Shown here: piece by piece, positions 52,118 through 60,774 of the stretch
Position numbering within the stretch: position 1 is the first letter of the stretch
Layout of the letters: the number at the start of each line of letters is the position of its first letter
The notes under the pieces: model-generated
Database searches by the model: none
What the model saw: the letters and a program-made list of their open reading frames with translations, nothing else
Told to the model about the DNA's origin: nothing
Program-made: the position numbers and the translations under genes
Origin: Limosilactobacillus sp.
GTDB lineage: Bacteria; Bacillota; Bacilli; Lactobacillales; Lactobacillaceae
Direction: 5' to 3'
Assembly: GCF_022482365.1 (NCBI RefSeq)
Contig: NZ_JAKVPE010000001.1
Coordinates: forward strand, 496,001 to 560,000
DNA: 64,000 bases

Positions 52118-54628
52118 TTAGTAATGCTTGGTTAAAAACTGCATCCGGGCACCGATGATCTTGTTGAAGGCCGGCACCCCGTTGGCGACGTGCAGCGCCT
52201 TGAACGGGAAGGTCGCCCGGTAGGTTACCACTCCCGGATCGACGGCCTGCTTAAGGGAATCCATGACCGCCCCAGCCGCCATGTTGCCGGTCAGCAGCTG
52301 CGTATAAACTCCCGGCAGGCTGATTTGCAGGACCTTCGACAGGAAGGCAACCTCCGGCAGGGGCAGGGGTTGGATCCCCAGCTGGTGATATTCGTCATCC
52401 GTTGCAACAAAGATCACCTGGTAAAGGCCAGGGTGATCCTGCTTCATCACCGTGTCGCTGGCCTCATCGCTGACCTTCTGGAAGAGGTAGTTGGGAACCT
52501 CGGCCGGGTAACGCAGTGCCGTTGACTGGTAATTAAGCTGCTCAGGTGACAAAAGATTGGTCATCGTCCCCAGCGGGTAGGCGTAATCGCCGTCGTAGAC
52601 GTAGTTAAAGGCCACCATCTTCGTCGCCCGGCCGTCCATCCGCGGCAGGCGATCGTCAGGAAGCACAATCAACCGACAGCCCAGGTCGATCTTTGCCAGG
52701 TCCGCTAGCAGCTGATCATAGGACGCCGGGACAAACAGCAGCTGGGGCTGTTCGACCTTTAAGAGCTGGACGATGTTTTCCAGGGTCGGCGGCTCAATGT
52801 AGCGCTTGTCGCTTAAGTCGTGACAAAGACTGATCGAACTTGGATTGGTGTTAACGATGACGGTGTGATAGCCCTCGCGCCGCAGTTCCTGCATCATCTG
52901 GGCCACGAAATAGTCACCGGCGTTGCTCAAGCCCAGGCGCAGGCCACCAGTCCCGACGATCAGGGCACTTGGCTGAGCCGTCTTGGTCCCCTCGTTTTCG
53001 TCCTCGAAGGCCGAATAGAAGATGTTGGTGTGTTGGTCGAACTCTCCGGCCGAGGGTTCCACCTCCTTGTACTTGGTGGTCAGGCCATGGTCGACCAGCA
53101 TTTGATAAATGCGGTGCGGCGTCGTCTTCCACAGGCGGGCAATCAGGAGGTTGCTCAGCCCGTAGCCCTTGGCCTTGAGCAGGACCGGTTCCTTGTTCGG
53201 ATTTTCGGCGATCTCCCTAATCAGCAAACGCATCTGGTTGATCTGAACAAAGTAATACGGGTCGATCTTGGTCATCTCGGACAGTTCCTCAACGGAATAG
53301 CCGCGGTCCATCGCCTCAATCAGGACAAACAGGCGCCCGGCCTCGGGGTGGACTAGCTTAACGATCAACTCATCATCGGTCAGCTTCTTTTGGGCGGCCA
53401 GGTGAAAGTCGGTTGGCTCCTGGTAGCGGGATTCGATGGCCTTAAAGAGGGCCTCAATCGTGCTCCGACCAATCCCGAAGACGGTCCCAATCGACTTTTT
53501 TTCCGTCCCCAGGACCCGGCTGGCACTTGGAATTGCGCTGAAGCCCCAGACCGGCACCCGGGCGGCAATGTGGTCCATCGCCGGTTCAATCAGGGCCGCG
53601 TGGGGGGCGTAGTTTGGCCCCAGGTCGATGTCACGCAGCAGTTTGCCGGCGTACAGCTGGGCCGAAACGTCCGCAATCGGGTAACCGGTCGACTGGGCAA
53701 CGAAGGAAACGATCCGGTCAAAGTAGGGGCTGTTCTTGATCACGTAAAACTTGCCACTCTCGGGATCGAGGGCAAATTGGACGTGGTTGATCCCCACAAT
53801 CCGCAGCTTGCGGGTGATCGCAAAGGCCGTGTCCCGCATATCCTGAATTTGCCGATCAAGCAGGGTCTGCGGCGGGTTAAAGGCGATCGAATCACCGGCG
53901 TGAATCCCGATCGGGTCCATGTCCTCGACCATCGACAGCATCATCATCGTCCCGGACGAATCCCGCTGGACAACCGCCTCGATTTCCTTAAACCCGGCCA
54001 GGCTCTGCTGAACCAGGACTTGCTCCGCGCGGGACTGGCTCAGACAGCTCTGGACGGCCGGGGCCAGTTCACGCTCATCGTGGACAATCCGCCGGGTACT
54101 GCTGCTTTTTGGCAGGACCGACCGGATAATCACCGGGTAACCCAGCTTGCGGGCTTCAGTCAGGGCGTCCGGGTAATTGCTGACGGTCACCACGGACTTC
54201 ATCGGCGCATCCATCTTGTGGAGGGTCCGACTAAGCAGGACCGGGTTGTTGATCTGGCGAATGGTGGCTTCCGGAATACCGAGGAGCTTCAGATCGCATT
54301 CCTGGAGAATCCCCTTTTCCAATAGTTCCTGGGTCAGTTCAAAGGCCCGGCGATTTCCCAGAGTCGGTAAGATGGCGTGCGGGTGGTAGTGCTTGATCAG
54401 GTCGACGAGGGTCTCGACATTGAGGGGGCCGATGCAGGCGTGGTCAATCACCGACCGATTGTCAAGACTAAAGGAAAACGGATTGTCATCGGCCAGAATC
54501 GTCCGAATGCCAAGGCGCTTAAAGGTTAGTGCCATCTGGTAGGTGGCCGCGTCGAGTTCGTCACCATGCTGGACGTCGTTGGCCCCGGGACCAATGATTA
54601 AAACTGACTTGATTGCTGAATTAGCCAT
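52118..54628 (-). CDS. Divergent CarB-like protein (carbamoyl-phosphate synthase large-chain paralogue, degenerate)
   Basis: 836 residues against about 1060 for CarB. The domain order is still recognisable: pre-ATP-grasp (1-120), ATP-grasp 1 (120-400, GIHAGDSIAFNPPQTL near 240), helical oligomerisation region (410-540), second pre-ATP-grasp (VGTGGLRLGLSNAGDYF, then NTNPSSIS) and a contracted second ATP-grasp; the C-terminal regulatory domain is missing. The glycine-rich loop after YPVIIR (usually GGTGGG) is KSSSTR at 174-179, and the EVNPR metal motif is KNSPY at 298-302. ATP use is therefore doubtful. ATG overlaps the CarA-like stop (TGATG). Confidence 0.85.
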   Translation of the reverse strand: MANSAIKSVLIIGPGANDVQHGDELDAATYQMALTFKRLGIRTILADDNPFSFSLDNRSVIDHACIGPLNVETLVDLIKHYHPHAILPTLGNRRAFELTQELLEKGILQECDLKLLGIPEATIRQINNPVLLSRTLHKMDAPMKSVVTVSNYPDALTEARKLGYPVIIRSVLPKSSSTRRIVHDERELAPAVQSCLSQSRAEQVLVQQSLAGFKEIEAVVQRDSSGTMMMLSMVEDMDPIGIHAGDSIAFNPPQTLLDRQIQDMRDTAFAITRKLRIVGINHVQFALDPESGKFYVIKNSPYFDRIVSFVAQSTGYPIADVSAQLYAGKLLRDIDLGPNYAPHAALIEPAMDHIAARVPVWGFSAIPSASRVLGTEKKSIGTVFGIGRSTIEALFKAIESRYQEPTDFHLAAQKKLTDDELIVKLVHPEAGRLFVLIEAMDRGYSVEELSEMTKIDPYYFVQINQMRLLIREIAENPNKEPVLLKAKGYGLSNLLIARLWKTTPHRIYQMLVDHGLTTKYKEVEPSAGEFDQHTNIFYSAFEDENEGTKTAQPSALIVGTGGLRLGLSNAGDYFVAQMMQELRREGYHTVIVNTNPSSISLCHDLSDKRYIEPPTLENIVQLLKVEQPQLLFVPASYDQLLADLAKIDLGCRLIVLPDDRLPRMDGRATKMVAFNYVYDGDYAYPLGTMTNLLSPEQLNYQSTALRYPAEVPNYLFQKVSDEASDTVMKQDHPGLYQVIFVATDDEYHQLGIQPLPLPEVAFLSKVLQISLPGVYTQLLTGNMAAGAVMDSLKQAVDPGVVTYRATFPFKALHVANGVPAFNKIIGARMQFLTKHY

Positions 54629-55710
54629 CAGTGCCGGGCCTCCTTTCGTCTAATCATATCCAAGAATTCATCAAAGAGGCCATCCGTCTCGTCCGGACCC
54701 GGCGCCCCGTCCGGGAAGAACTGAACGGAGAAGGCCGGGTACTGGCGGTGACGCAGACCCTGAATGGTGTTATCGATCATGTCGATGTAGGTGATGAAGA
54801 GCTTGCTGCGGTCGACCGTCTGCGGATCGATCGCGTAGCCCCCACCCTGGTTGGCGTAAACAATGTGGTCGGTGATGACCTCCTTGAGCGGGTGGTTCAT
54901 CCCGTGATGCTCGACAGCATACCGTGTCACCTTAGCACCGTTGGCGATCCCAAAAAGCTCGTGACCCAGGCCAATCGCAAACAACGGCACCTTGGTCTGG
55001 ACGGTCCGGATCATCTCCAGAACCGATTTCTTAATGCTGTTGGGATTGCCGGGGCCGCTCGACAGGACCACCCCGTCCGGGTCCAGGCGAAGAATCTCGT
55101 CGGCCGTCGCGTTGTACGGCAAGACCGTGACGTTGCACTTCCGCCGACTCAGTTCCCGCAGGATTCCATTTTTGAGGCCGAAATCGACCACGACGATGCT
55201 GAGGCCGATCCCCGGGTTCGGGTAGGGCTTGGGCGTGGCCACCTGGGCAACCTGCTGATTGGTCAGAACGGTGGCGTGCAGCTGGTCAAAGGCGTGGTCG
55301 TCCGGAACCGGAACGATGCTGCCTTTGAGTGGCTTGTCGGCGTTGCGAAGCTTATGGATGACCGCCCGGGTGTCGATGTTGGTGATCCCCGGAATGTTCA
55401 TCTGCTTGAGGTACTGGTCGAGGGTCAGCCGCCGCACGTTGTTAGTCGCCACATTGGAAAGCGAACGCACCACCACGCCCTTAATCGTCGGCACAATTGT
55501 CTCATAGTTGTTGCGCTGAATGCCGTAGCTGCCGATGTTGGGTTGGGCAAACACCAGGATCTGATTGTCATAGATCTGGTTGGTGATGATTTCCTGATAG
55601 CCGGTCATGCTGGTGTTGAAGACCACCTCACCAAAGGTCACCGCGGGCGCACCAAAGCCCTCCCCGGCAAAGACCGTGCCATCTTCAAATATTAGGTATC
55701 GTGCTGTCAA
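54628..55710 (-). CDS. Divergent CarA-like protein (carbamoyl-phosphate synthase small-chain paralogue, no glutaminase triad)
   Basis: 360 residues, full CarA length. The N-terminal domain is well kept (LIFEDGTVFAGEGFGA, VVFNTSMTGYQE) and the class-I amidotransferase fold is present, but the catalytic Cys of GxCLGHQ is Gly247 (AIGLGHE), and His-x-Glu of QYHPEA is Phe332 and Asp334 (QFFPDG). It cannot hydrolyse glutamine by the known mechanism. Start is TTG 55710 after AGGGGTGAG. Translationally coupled to the CarB-like gene. It follows lspA-rluD, the place of the pyr operon in relatives, without pyrR, pyrB or pyrC. Confidence 0.88.
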   Translation of the reverse strand: MTARYLIFEDGTVFAGEGFGAPAVTFGEVVFNTSMTGYQEIITNQIYDNQILVFAQPNIGSYGIQRNNYETIVPTIKGVVVRSLSNVATNNVRRLTLDQYLKQMNIPGITNIDTRAVIHKLRNADKPLKGSIVPVPDDHAFDQLHATVLTNQQVAQVATPKPYPNPGIGLSIVVVDFGLKNGILRELSRRKCNVTVLPYNATADEILRLDPDGVVLSSGPGNPNSIKKSVLEMIRTVQTKVPLFAIGLGHELFGIANGAKVTRYAVEHHGMNHPLKEVITDHIVYANQGGGYAIDPQTVDRSKLFITYIDMIDNTIQGLRHRQYPAFSVQFFPDGAPGPDETDGLFDEFLDMIRRKEARH

Positions 55711-55742
55711 TTTTCACTCACCCCTACGTAATACTCACTTCT

Positions 55743-55770
55743 ATTATCCAATTAATTGGGCGAAACTCAA
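55743..55770 (-). promoter_or_regulatory. Promoter of the CarA-like/CarB-like pair
   Basis: Minus strand: TTGAGT (55770-55765), 16-bp spacer, GATAAT (55748-55743), 32 bp before the TTG start. No room for a PyrR attenuator in the 65-bp interval. Confidence 0.55.
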
Positions 55771-55775
55771 GCAAC

Positions 55776-56687
55776 TTACTGATCGATTTTGTCTAATTTG
55801 TCGAGCATTTGCTGAAAATAAGCCGGCAAGGGCGCCGTAAAGGTCAGCTGCTTGCCCGTTCGCGGGTGCTTGAAGCCCAGCAGGCGGGCATGGAGATACT
55901 GCCCCTTGCCCGGGAGAGTCTTGCGGGGCCCGTAGAGCGGATCGCCGGCCAATGGATGACCGATGTACTTCATGTGCACCCGGATCTGGTGGGTCCGCCC
56001 GGTCTCCAGGCGACAGGACACTAGGGTATAGTGACGGTAACGCTTGAGTACCTTGAAGTGGGTCACCGCATGGCGGCCGTCAGCGACCACCGCCTGCTTC
56101 TTCCGATCCTTGGGTGAACGACCCAGCGGCGCATCAATTGTGCCGGCGTCCTCCTTGATCACCCCGTGAACCAGGGCCACGTATTCCCGCTCGTTGGTCT
56201 TGGCCTTGAGCTGGGCCGCCAGTGACCGGTGAGCCATGTCGTTTTTGGCCACCATCAATAGGCCCGAGGTGTCCTTGTCGATCCGGTGAACGATGCCCGG
56301 CCGAAACTCCCCGTTGATCGTTGAGAGCGGTGAGTGATAAAGGAGCGCGTTGACCAGGGTGTGGTCGGGATGTCCCGGCGCCGGGTGAACCACCATCCCC
56401 TGGGGCTTGTTGACCACGATCACGTCGTCGTCCTCATAAACGATGTCCAGGGGAATGTTTTCGGGTTCCAAGTCAATCTTTTGTGGCTGTTCCGGTTCAA
56501 TCGTCACCCGGTCACCGACAACCAGCTTGTACTTGGGCTTGACCTGCTCGCCATTGACCTTCACGTGCCCGTCCTCAATCCAGCGCTGCAGCTGGGAGCG
56601 TGAGAATTGGCTGAGGTGGTGGGCAAGCTGCTTGTCGATCCGCCCCGTCATCGTTGCGTCAACCGTTAATTCTAATGGTTCTTCCAA
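55776..56687 (-). CDS. rluD: RluD-type pseudouridine synthase
   Basis: 303 residues. N-terminal S4 domain (RSQLQRWIEDGHVKVNGEQV), then the RluA-family catalytic motif HRIDKDTSGLLMVAKN with the nucleophilic Asp near residue 138, and GRTHQIRVHM. Modifies 23S rRNA uridines. It starts 1 bp after the lspA stop; lspA-rluD pairing is conserved in Firmicutes. Confidence 0.94.
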   Translation of the reverse strand: MEEPLELTVDATMTGRIDKQLAHHLSQFSRSQLQRWIEDGHVKVNGEQVKPKYKLVVGDRVTIEPEQPQKIDLEPENIPLDIVYEDDDVIVVNKPQGMVVHPAPGHPDHTLVNALLYHSPLSTINGEFRPGIVHRIDKDTSGLLMVAKNDMAHRSLAAQLKAKTNEREYVALVHGVIKEDAGTIDAPLGRSPKDRKKQAVVADGRHAVTHFKVLKRYRHYTLVSCRLETGRTHQIRVHMKYIGHPLAGDPLYGPRKTLPGKGQYLHARLLGFKHPRTGKQLTFTAPLPAYFQQMLDKLDKIDQ

Positions 56688-56688
56688 A

Positions 56689-57135
56689 CTAATCGTCCTC
56701 TCGCAAAATTGCTATAATCAAGATGATTACCCCGATCGTCAGGCAGCTGTCCGCGACATTGAAGACCGGGAAGCTGACAAAGAGAGTCTCAAACATGTCA
56801 ACCACGTAGCCGTGAGCGAGGCGGTCGATGAAGTTTCCCAGGGTCCCAGCGAGAATCAGGGCCAGGCCGATCATCAATGCCCGTTGGTGCCGCCAGCGAA
56901 CCATCAAGTAGCCGATGATTGCCAGGGCTACAACAGTGATCAGCACGAAGAAGCCCTGCTGGCCGGACAGCATGCTCCAGGCGGCTCCGGTATTGTGAAG
57001 GTTGGTCAGGGTCAAAACGCCGGGAAGCACGGTCTTGCTGGCCCCGAGGCTAATCGTTGTAACCACCCAGTGCTTAACCAGCTGGTCAACGACCACTAAA
57101 GCGACTGCCAGTAGAAGGCTAATTACAATACTCAC
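56689..57135 (-). CDS. lspA: Lipoprotein signal peptidase
   Basis: 148 residues, four transmembrane helices. The aspartyl protease pair lies in GTLGNFIDRLAHG and FNVADSCLTIG; DQLVKHWV and NTGAAWSML are also family motifs. Cleaves signal peptides of prolipoproteins after diacylglyceryl transfer. The start touches the end of the EbsA-like gene. Confidence 0.95.
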   Translation of the reverse strand: MSIVISLLLAVALVVVDQLVKHWVVTTISLGASKTVLPGVLTLTNLHNTGAAWSMLSGQQGFFVLITVVALAIIGYLMVRWRHQRALMIGLALILAGTLGNFIDRLAHGYVVDMFETLFVSFPVFNVADSCLTIGVIILIIAILREDD

Positions 57136-57527
57136 TATTCGATCCCCGCTTGCTTCAGATCCAGCTGCAGGCGGCGAATGCCCTTATTTGTGAAGGTAAA
57201 GTTGAGGACTTCGCCGTTCACGGTCATCGAGACAGTGTGCTTGGTAAAGCGGGGCTGACGAATGTCCTTGAGGGGGATGGTCAGGTAGTCCTTTTGCAGC
57301 AGCCGGCTAAAGACCAGTCGCGTCGGCGTGATCAATACCGTCCGGCGCTTGATCCCGAAAAATGTTAGAATGGCAAAAGCGGCAAAGAAGCTCGCGGAGA
57401 TCCACTGAAAATGGGTGATCTCCAGCCAAATGATCAGGCCGGCGAGGAACAGCATAAAGGTCCAGCACCAGTCGATGATCGTGCCCGTCAGATCGGGCTG
57501 ATAGAAATAGCGGGTTTCTTCTTCCAT
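57135..57527 (-). CDS. EbsA-like membrane protein
   Basis: 130 residues from ATG 57527 (AAAGGAAGAG upstream; the open frame extends to 57548). Two adjacent hydrophobic helices (IDWCWTFMLFLAGLIIWL, ISASFFAAFAILTFFGI) are followed by a soluble beta-rich domain of PH-like appearance (RRTVLITPTRLVFSRLL). Size, topology and position next to rnhA and lspA match EbsA-family proteins of lactic acid bacteria, whose function is poorly defined. Assignment moderate. Confidence 0.7.
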   Translation of the reverse strand: MEEETRYFYQPDLTGTIIDWCWTFMLFLAGLIIWLEITHFQWISASFFAAFAILTFFGIKRRTVLITPTRLVFSRLLQKDYLTIPLKDIRQPRFTKHTVSMTVNGEVLNFTFTNKGIRRLQLDLKQAGIE

Positions 57528-57564
57528 AGAATTGACTCTTCCTTTCAAAGTGAGGTAATTTTTA

Positions 57565-57954
57565 ATGATAAAGCTCTACACGGACGCGGCCAGCAAGGGC
57601 AATCCCGGTCCTACCGGTCTAGGCGTCCTGGTAATCGCCAACCACCATCAGTACCAGGTCACCGATACCCTCCAGCTGGCCGACAATCACCACGGGGAAT
57701 TTGCGGCCGCCCGGCTCGGCTTTTCCTACCTGCTGGAGCACTTTGGCCCCCAGCAAACAGTGCTATTCTACACCGATAGCCGGGTCCTCAGCGATGCGAT
57801 CGGCAAAAATTATACAAAACATTACCAGGAGGAACTGGCGGCGCTCAACCAGCTCATCGGCCAGTTCACGACGGTCGTGACCCAGTGGATCCCGGACCGG
57901 GAAAATCATGGTGCCCACCACCTGGCTAACCAGGCGCTGAAGACGCTCGAATAG
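57565..57954 (+). CDS. rnhA: Ribonuclease HI-family protein
   Basis: 129 residues. RNase H active-site residues are visible: Asp7 in LYTDAASKGNPGP, Glu in HHGEFAAARLG, Asp in FYTDSRVLSDAI and the C-terminal NHGAHHLANQAL region. Lacks a basic protrusion, like short Gram-positive RNase HI-type proteins. Degrades RNA in RNA-DNA hybrids. Divergent from the EbsA-like gene, 37 bp between the starts. Confidence 0.88.
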   Translation: MIKLYTDAASKGNPGPTGLGVLVIANHHQYQVTDTLQLADNHHGEFAAARLGFSYLLEHFGPQQTVLFYTDSRVLSDAIGKNYTKHYQEELAALNQLIGQFTTVVTQWIPDRENHGAHHLANQALKTLE

Positions 57955-58154
57955 CTCCCCTATATAATTAATACGTAATAATTTGATTTTACTATGTTTT
58001 AATTTGTGATTCCACGATTGCGGGCGGTTTTTATCGCTTAGTGGGGATAAAAGCTTGGATAGTTTGGTTGATTGCTTTTCATAAAATTTCCGGTCAATGA
58101 ATCTGTTTTACAGCTTACTAAGCAAATAAATATAAATCATCTAGGAGTAATAAA

Positions 58155-58763
58155 ATGAAAAAACAAATTCTTTCTACACTTGCCATTTCATGTCTATTAT
58201 CATTAAGTCCAATTGCTTCAATAAGCAGAAGACACAATCTGCTTAAGCCACAAGTGGTTTATGCTAAAATTAATAACACTGAATCCCATCAAAGCATGGT
58301 CAATATAGCTAATTCACTAGCTGATAAAAATGATCTTCAATCACGTGAAAATAACCTTATTCAAGCAGCTCAAACTGATGTAAATGATACAGCCACAGCC
58401 CGAAATACCGATAATAGTAAGACAACACAAAAAGATCTTAAAAATTATCAGAAACAATCTGGGCAATTAACCAAGATTGCTGTTCAAGCCGATAAAAAGG
58501 TAAAAAAAGAAAAGTCCTTACTTAATCCTTCAGATTATAAAAAGCTAAGAAATTACAACAAAGCTCTTGATAGGTACATTAATGATCTTGAAGATTATGC
58601 CTCTACACTCGAATCTGAAGGCGCTGTTTCGAGTGATCCAGATGCTTCAAAAGATGATAAAAAAGATGCACAAAATGATATCACCAAGACACAAAACAAA
58701 TTTAATAGGTCAAAAACTAACTGGCTTAATCAATATTCAGTGATAAATGATACACAGAACTAA
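58155..58763 (+). CDS. Secreted lysine/asparagine-rich coiled-coil protein
   Basis: 202 residues. Signal peptide (KKQILSTLAISCLLSLSPIA), then a hydrophilic, Asn/Asp/Lys/Ser-rich helical protein with no cysteine except in the signal. DDKKDAQNDITKTQNKF and NYNKALDRYINDLEDYASTL suggest coiled coil. No wall anchor seen. The gene is markedly AT-rich compared with rnhA next door. Not recognised; could be a released or lipoprotein-like accessory factor. The 200 bp upstream hold only AT-rich sequence and a TTTTATC/GATAAAA dyad. Confidence 0.7.
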   Translation: MKKQILSTLAISCLLSLSPIASISRRHNLLKPQVVYAKINNTESHQSMVNIANSLADKNDLQSRENNLIQAAQTDVNDTATARNTDNSKTTQKDLKNYQKQSGQLTKIAVQADKKVKKEKSLLNPSDYKKLRNYNKALDRYINDLEDYASTLESEGAVSSDPDASKDDKKDAQNDITKTQNKFNRSKTNWLNQYSVINDTQN

Positions 58764-58791
58764 TTTAGTACGCCCTTTCAAGTATCAGTTG

Positions 58792-58818
58792 TTAAGGAGT
58801 ATCTCCTTAAAAGTTTTT
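58792..58818 (+). terminator. Terminator of the coiled-coil protein gene
   Basis: TTAAGGAG (58792-58799) and CTCCTTAA (58803-58810) form a perfect 8-bp stem with a 3-base loop, then AAGTTTTT. Confidence 0.75.
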
Positions 58819-59031
58819 CCTAAAGAAAGGACGTTAAATTATGGTAGGAAAAATTAGCTTAAAATAAAGATGGTGATTTAAATGCGAATATCCGACTACT
58901 GTCAAATTATTACTGCTCTTGTTGCTAGCTTATCCTTTTTAATCGATGCGTATCTTAGACACAAAGACAATAAATATAAATATGCTAAAGACGTTGCAGT
59001 ATGGCCCAATAACTCTGAATTATATATAAGT

Positions 59032-60310
59032 GGTAGATTATAGAATGAAGTTAGCCACCCAGTTGGTGGTAAATAAAAAACGCCATTCGGCGTGACATCA
59101 GGTATCATATTAAGTGAACCAAACCTATATGAAAGGATGTCCGTCAAATGACGCACTTAAATGATACCATGTCTACTATTTTATTGACTACTCATAAAAA
59201 GAATGCTCATCTTACTAAAGAAGAACGTGTGATGATTGCGACTTTAAAGTCGCAAGGACTTTCCAATCGCGCAATTGGTCGCCAATTAGGAGTTAATCAT
59301 CAAACAATTAATAACGAGCTCAACCGTGGTACGGTCCGCCAACTTCGTCGTCAAAAATCTAATGGTAAGATTTACGAATATTCTTACTACATCTATAGTT
59401 ATGAAGCTGGTCAGGCCACATATCTTGAACATCACCGCCATTCTGGTCGTCGTCGCTTATATTATTCTTCAAAGCAATTTTTACGATTAGCTGATCAGCT
59501 AATGCTTGGTGAGTTTGACGACCACCATTACTCCCCACAAGCGGTTATTTATAAGGCTCGAGATTTAATGAATGATGGCACCCTGATCCCAAAGTCGGTT
59601 GTAACTTTATATCAATGGATTAATGAGGGTGTGCTTCGTACGTCCAATTTAGACCTCTTTGAAAAACCTAAACGTAAGCATCATCAAACTCATCCGCAAG
59701 CTAAAAGGTGCTTAGGGCCTAATATTGCTCAACGACCTCAAACTGCGGACCAACGGTCCGAAATTGGCCATTGGGAACTGGATACAGTTCAGGGACAGAA
59801 AAACGGTAATGACAGTGTTGTACTAGTAATGACTGATCGCCTTTCACGAGTTAATATCACGAGTAAAATTGCTGGTAAAACTGCGCATGCAGTAAATCAG
59901 TTCTTTATAAATTTGCGCCAGAAAATGGGCACAGATGCTTACTATCGCATTTTTAAGACAATAACCTCTGACAACGGTTCAGAATTTAGTGAGTTAACAC
60001 AAGTTCACGATCATGTTTTCTATGCTGATCCGTATTCCCCTTGGGAACGTGGATCCAATGAGATCAATAACCGGTTTCTCCGCAAGGAGATTACCAAAGG
60101 TGAAGCTATAAATAACTATAGTAGTGCTCAGATCATAGCGACTAATGATTGGATGAATCACTATCCACGAGCTATGTTTAATGGACATTCGTCAATGGAT
60201 ATCTATCGTAAGGCCTTCTACCAAGAGATATCACAGCTCCATCAACCAATAATCAATTGGTCAGTATTATTTATTTGAGTCCAGTGGCTAACTTATTCTT
60301 GAAATTTAGG
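59032..60310 (+). mobile_element. IS30-family insertion sequence, copy 2
   Basis: 1279 bp, the same length and transposase as copy 1 at 23481-24759 but in the other orientation. Flanked by the 13-bp direct repeat ATTATATATAAGT at 59019-59031 and 60311-60323. Begins GGTAGATTATAG and ends GAAATTTAGG. Interrupts an AT-rich gene. Confidence 0.92.
59148..60278 (+). CDS. IS30-family transposase, copy 2
   Basis: 376 residues, identical to the product of 23513-24643, with the same HTH and intact DDE residues (LDTVQG, TSDNGSEF, NNRFLRKE). GAAAGGATG precedes the ATG. Identity of the copies indicates recent transposition. Confidence 0.95.
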   Translation: MTHLNDTMSTILLTTHKKNAHLTKEERVMIATLKSQGLSNRAIGRQLGVNHQTINNELNRGTVRQLRRQKSNGKIYEYSYYIYSYEAGQATYLEHHRHSGRRRLYYSSKQFLRLADQLMLGEFDDHHYSPQAVIYKARDLMNDGTLIPKSVVTLYQWINEGVLRTSNLDLFEKPKRKHHQTHPQAKRCLGPNIAQRPQTADQRSEIGHWELDTVQGQKNGNDSVVLVMTDRLSRVNITSKIAGKTAHAVNQFFINLRQKMGTDAYYRIFKTITSDNGSEFSELTQVHDHVFYADPYSPWERGSNEINNRFLRKEITKGEAINNYSSAQIIATNDWMNHYPRAMFNGHSSMDIYRKAFYQEISQLHQPIINWSVLFI

Positions 60311-60659
60311 ATTATATATAAGTAATCAAACAGATACTGTTTTATATAACGTTTTTGTTTTTGTAGATTTAAATACCGCAAACTATTCTTTGATTGATCA
60401 CTTAAACAACATTGATACCTCATTGGCAACTACTTTTTACTTTGAAATTTTTCCAGCCAAAAAAATTAAACATGTTAAATATGATTCAAATGCTTCTTCT
60501 GGTGGACATCATTTGATTCCAGCAATCTTATTTACAGATACCAATGGCAACTATTGGTATAGAGACCCTTCTGGAAAATTACATAATCTATGCTATTCTT
60601 ATACTGATGAACTAGTTAAAAGAGGTTATGTTTTAGGTCACGTAGAAATATAGAAGAAA

Positions 60660-60745
60660 ATAAAAATGGCCGCCATAGACTGGCAACCACGCGAGAAGTA
60701 TATCTACACGTCACATAACAAGCTCGAAAAAAGTACGATAACTTG
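60660..60745 (+). pseudogene. Possible remnant of a tyrosine-integrase C-terminus
   Basis: One frame reads GRHRLATTREVYLHVT before a stop, and the neighbouring frame continues HNKLEKSTITC. Together these resemble the last 25 residues of phage/ICE tyrosine recombinases (ATTxxxYLHVTxxxxEKS), with the catalytic Tyr in EVYLHV, and a frameshift inside. No other part of an integrase is visible, so this is a weak call. Confidence 0.35.
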
Positions 60746-60774
60746 CTAAATAAATTGTAATTTTCCCCTTTTGT

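Larger units (their letters stand above)
58882..60653 (+). pseudogene. 159-residue membrane-anchored protein gene split by IS30
   Basis: Codons 1-50 lie at 58882-59031 (MRISDYCQIITALVASLSFL..., one N-terminal hydrophobic helix) and the rest at 60324-60653, ending KRGYVLGHVEI. Removing the 1279-bp IS and one 13-bp target copy (ATTATATATAAGT) restores one uninterrupted frame: ...NNSELYIS | NQTDTVLYNVFVFVDLN.... The downstream half alone has an in-frame TTG at 60390. The soluble part is beta-rich with aromatic residues. AT-rich, no family recognised; inactivated by the insertion. Confidence 0.88.

Noticed and set aside
54631-55695. 354-codon open frame on the plus strand opposite the CarA-like gene
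   Set aside because: It lies exactly antisense to a gene with clear family motifs, has no ribosome site and no recognisable domain; long antisense frames are expected in GC-rich coding DNA.
52118-55710. Annotating the pair simply as functional CarA and CarB
   Set aside because: Catalytic Cys, His and Glu of the glutaminase and the ATP-binding motifs of the large chain are substituted, and the large chain is about 220 residues short.
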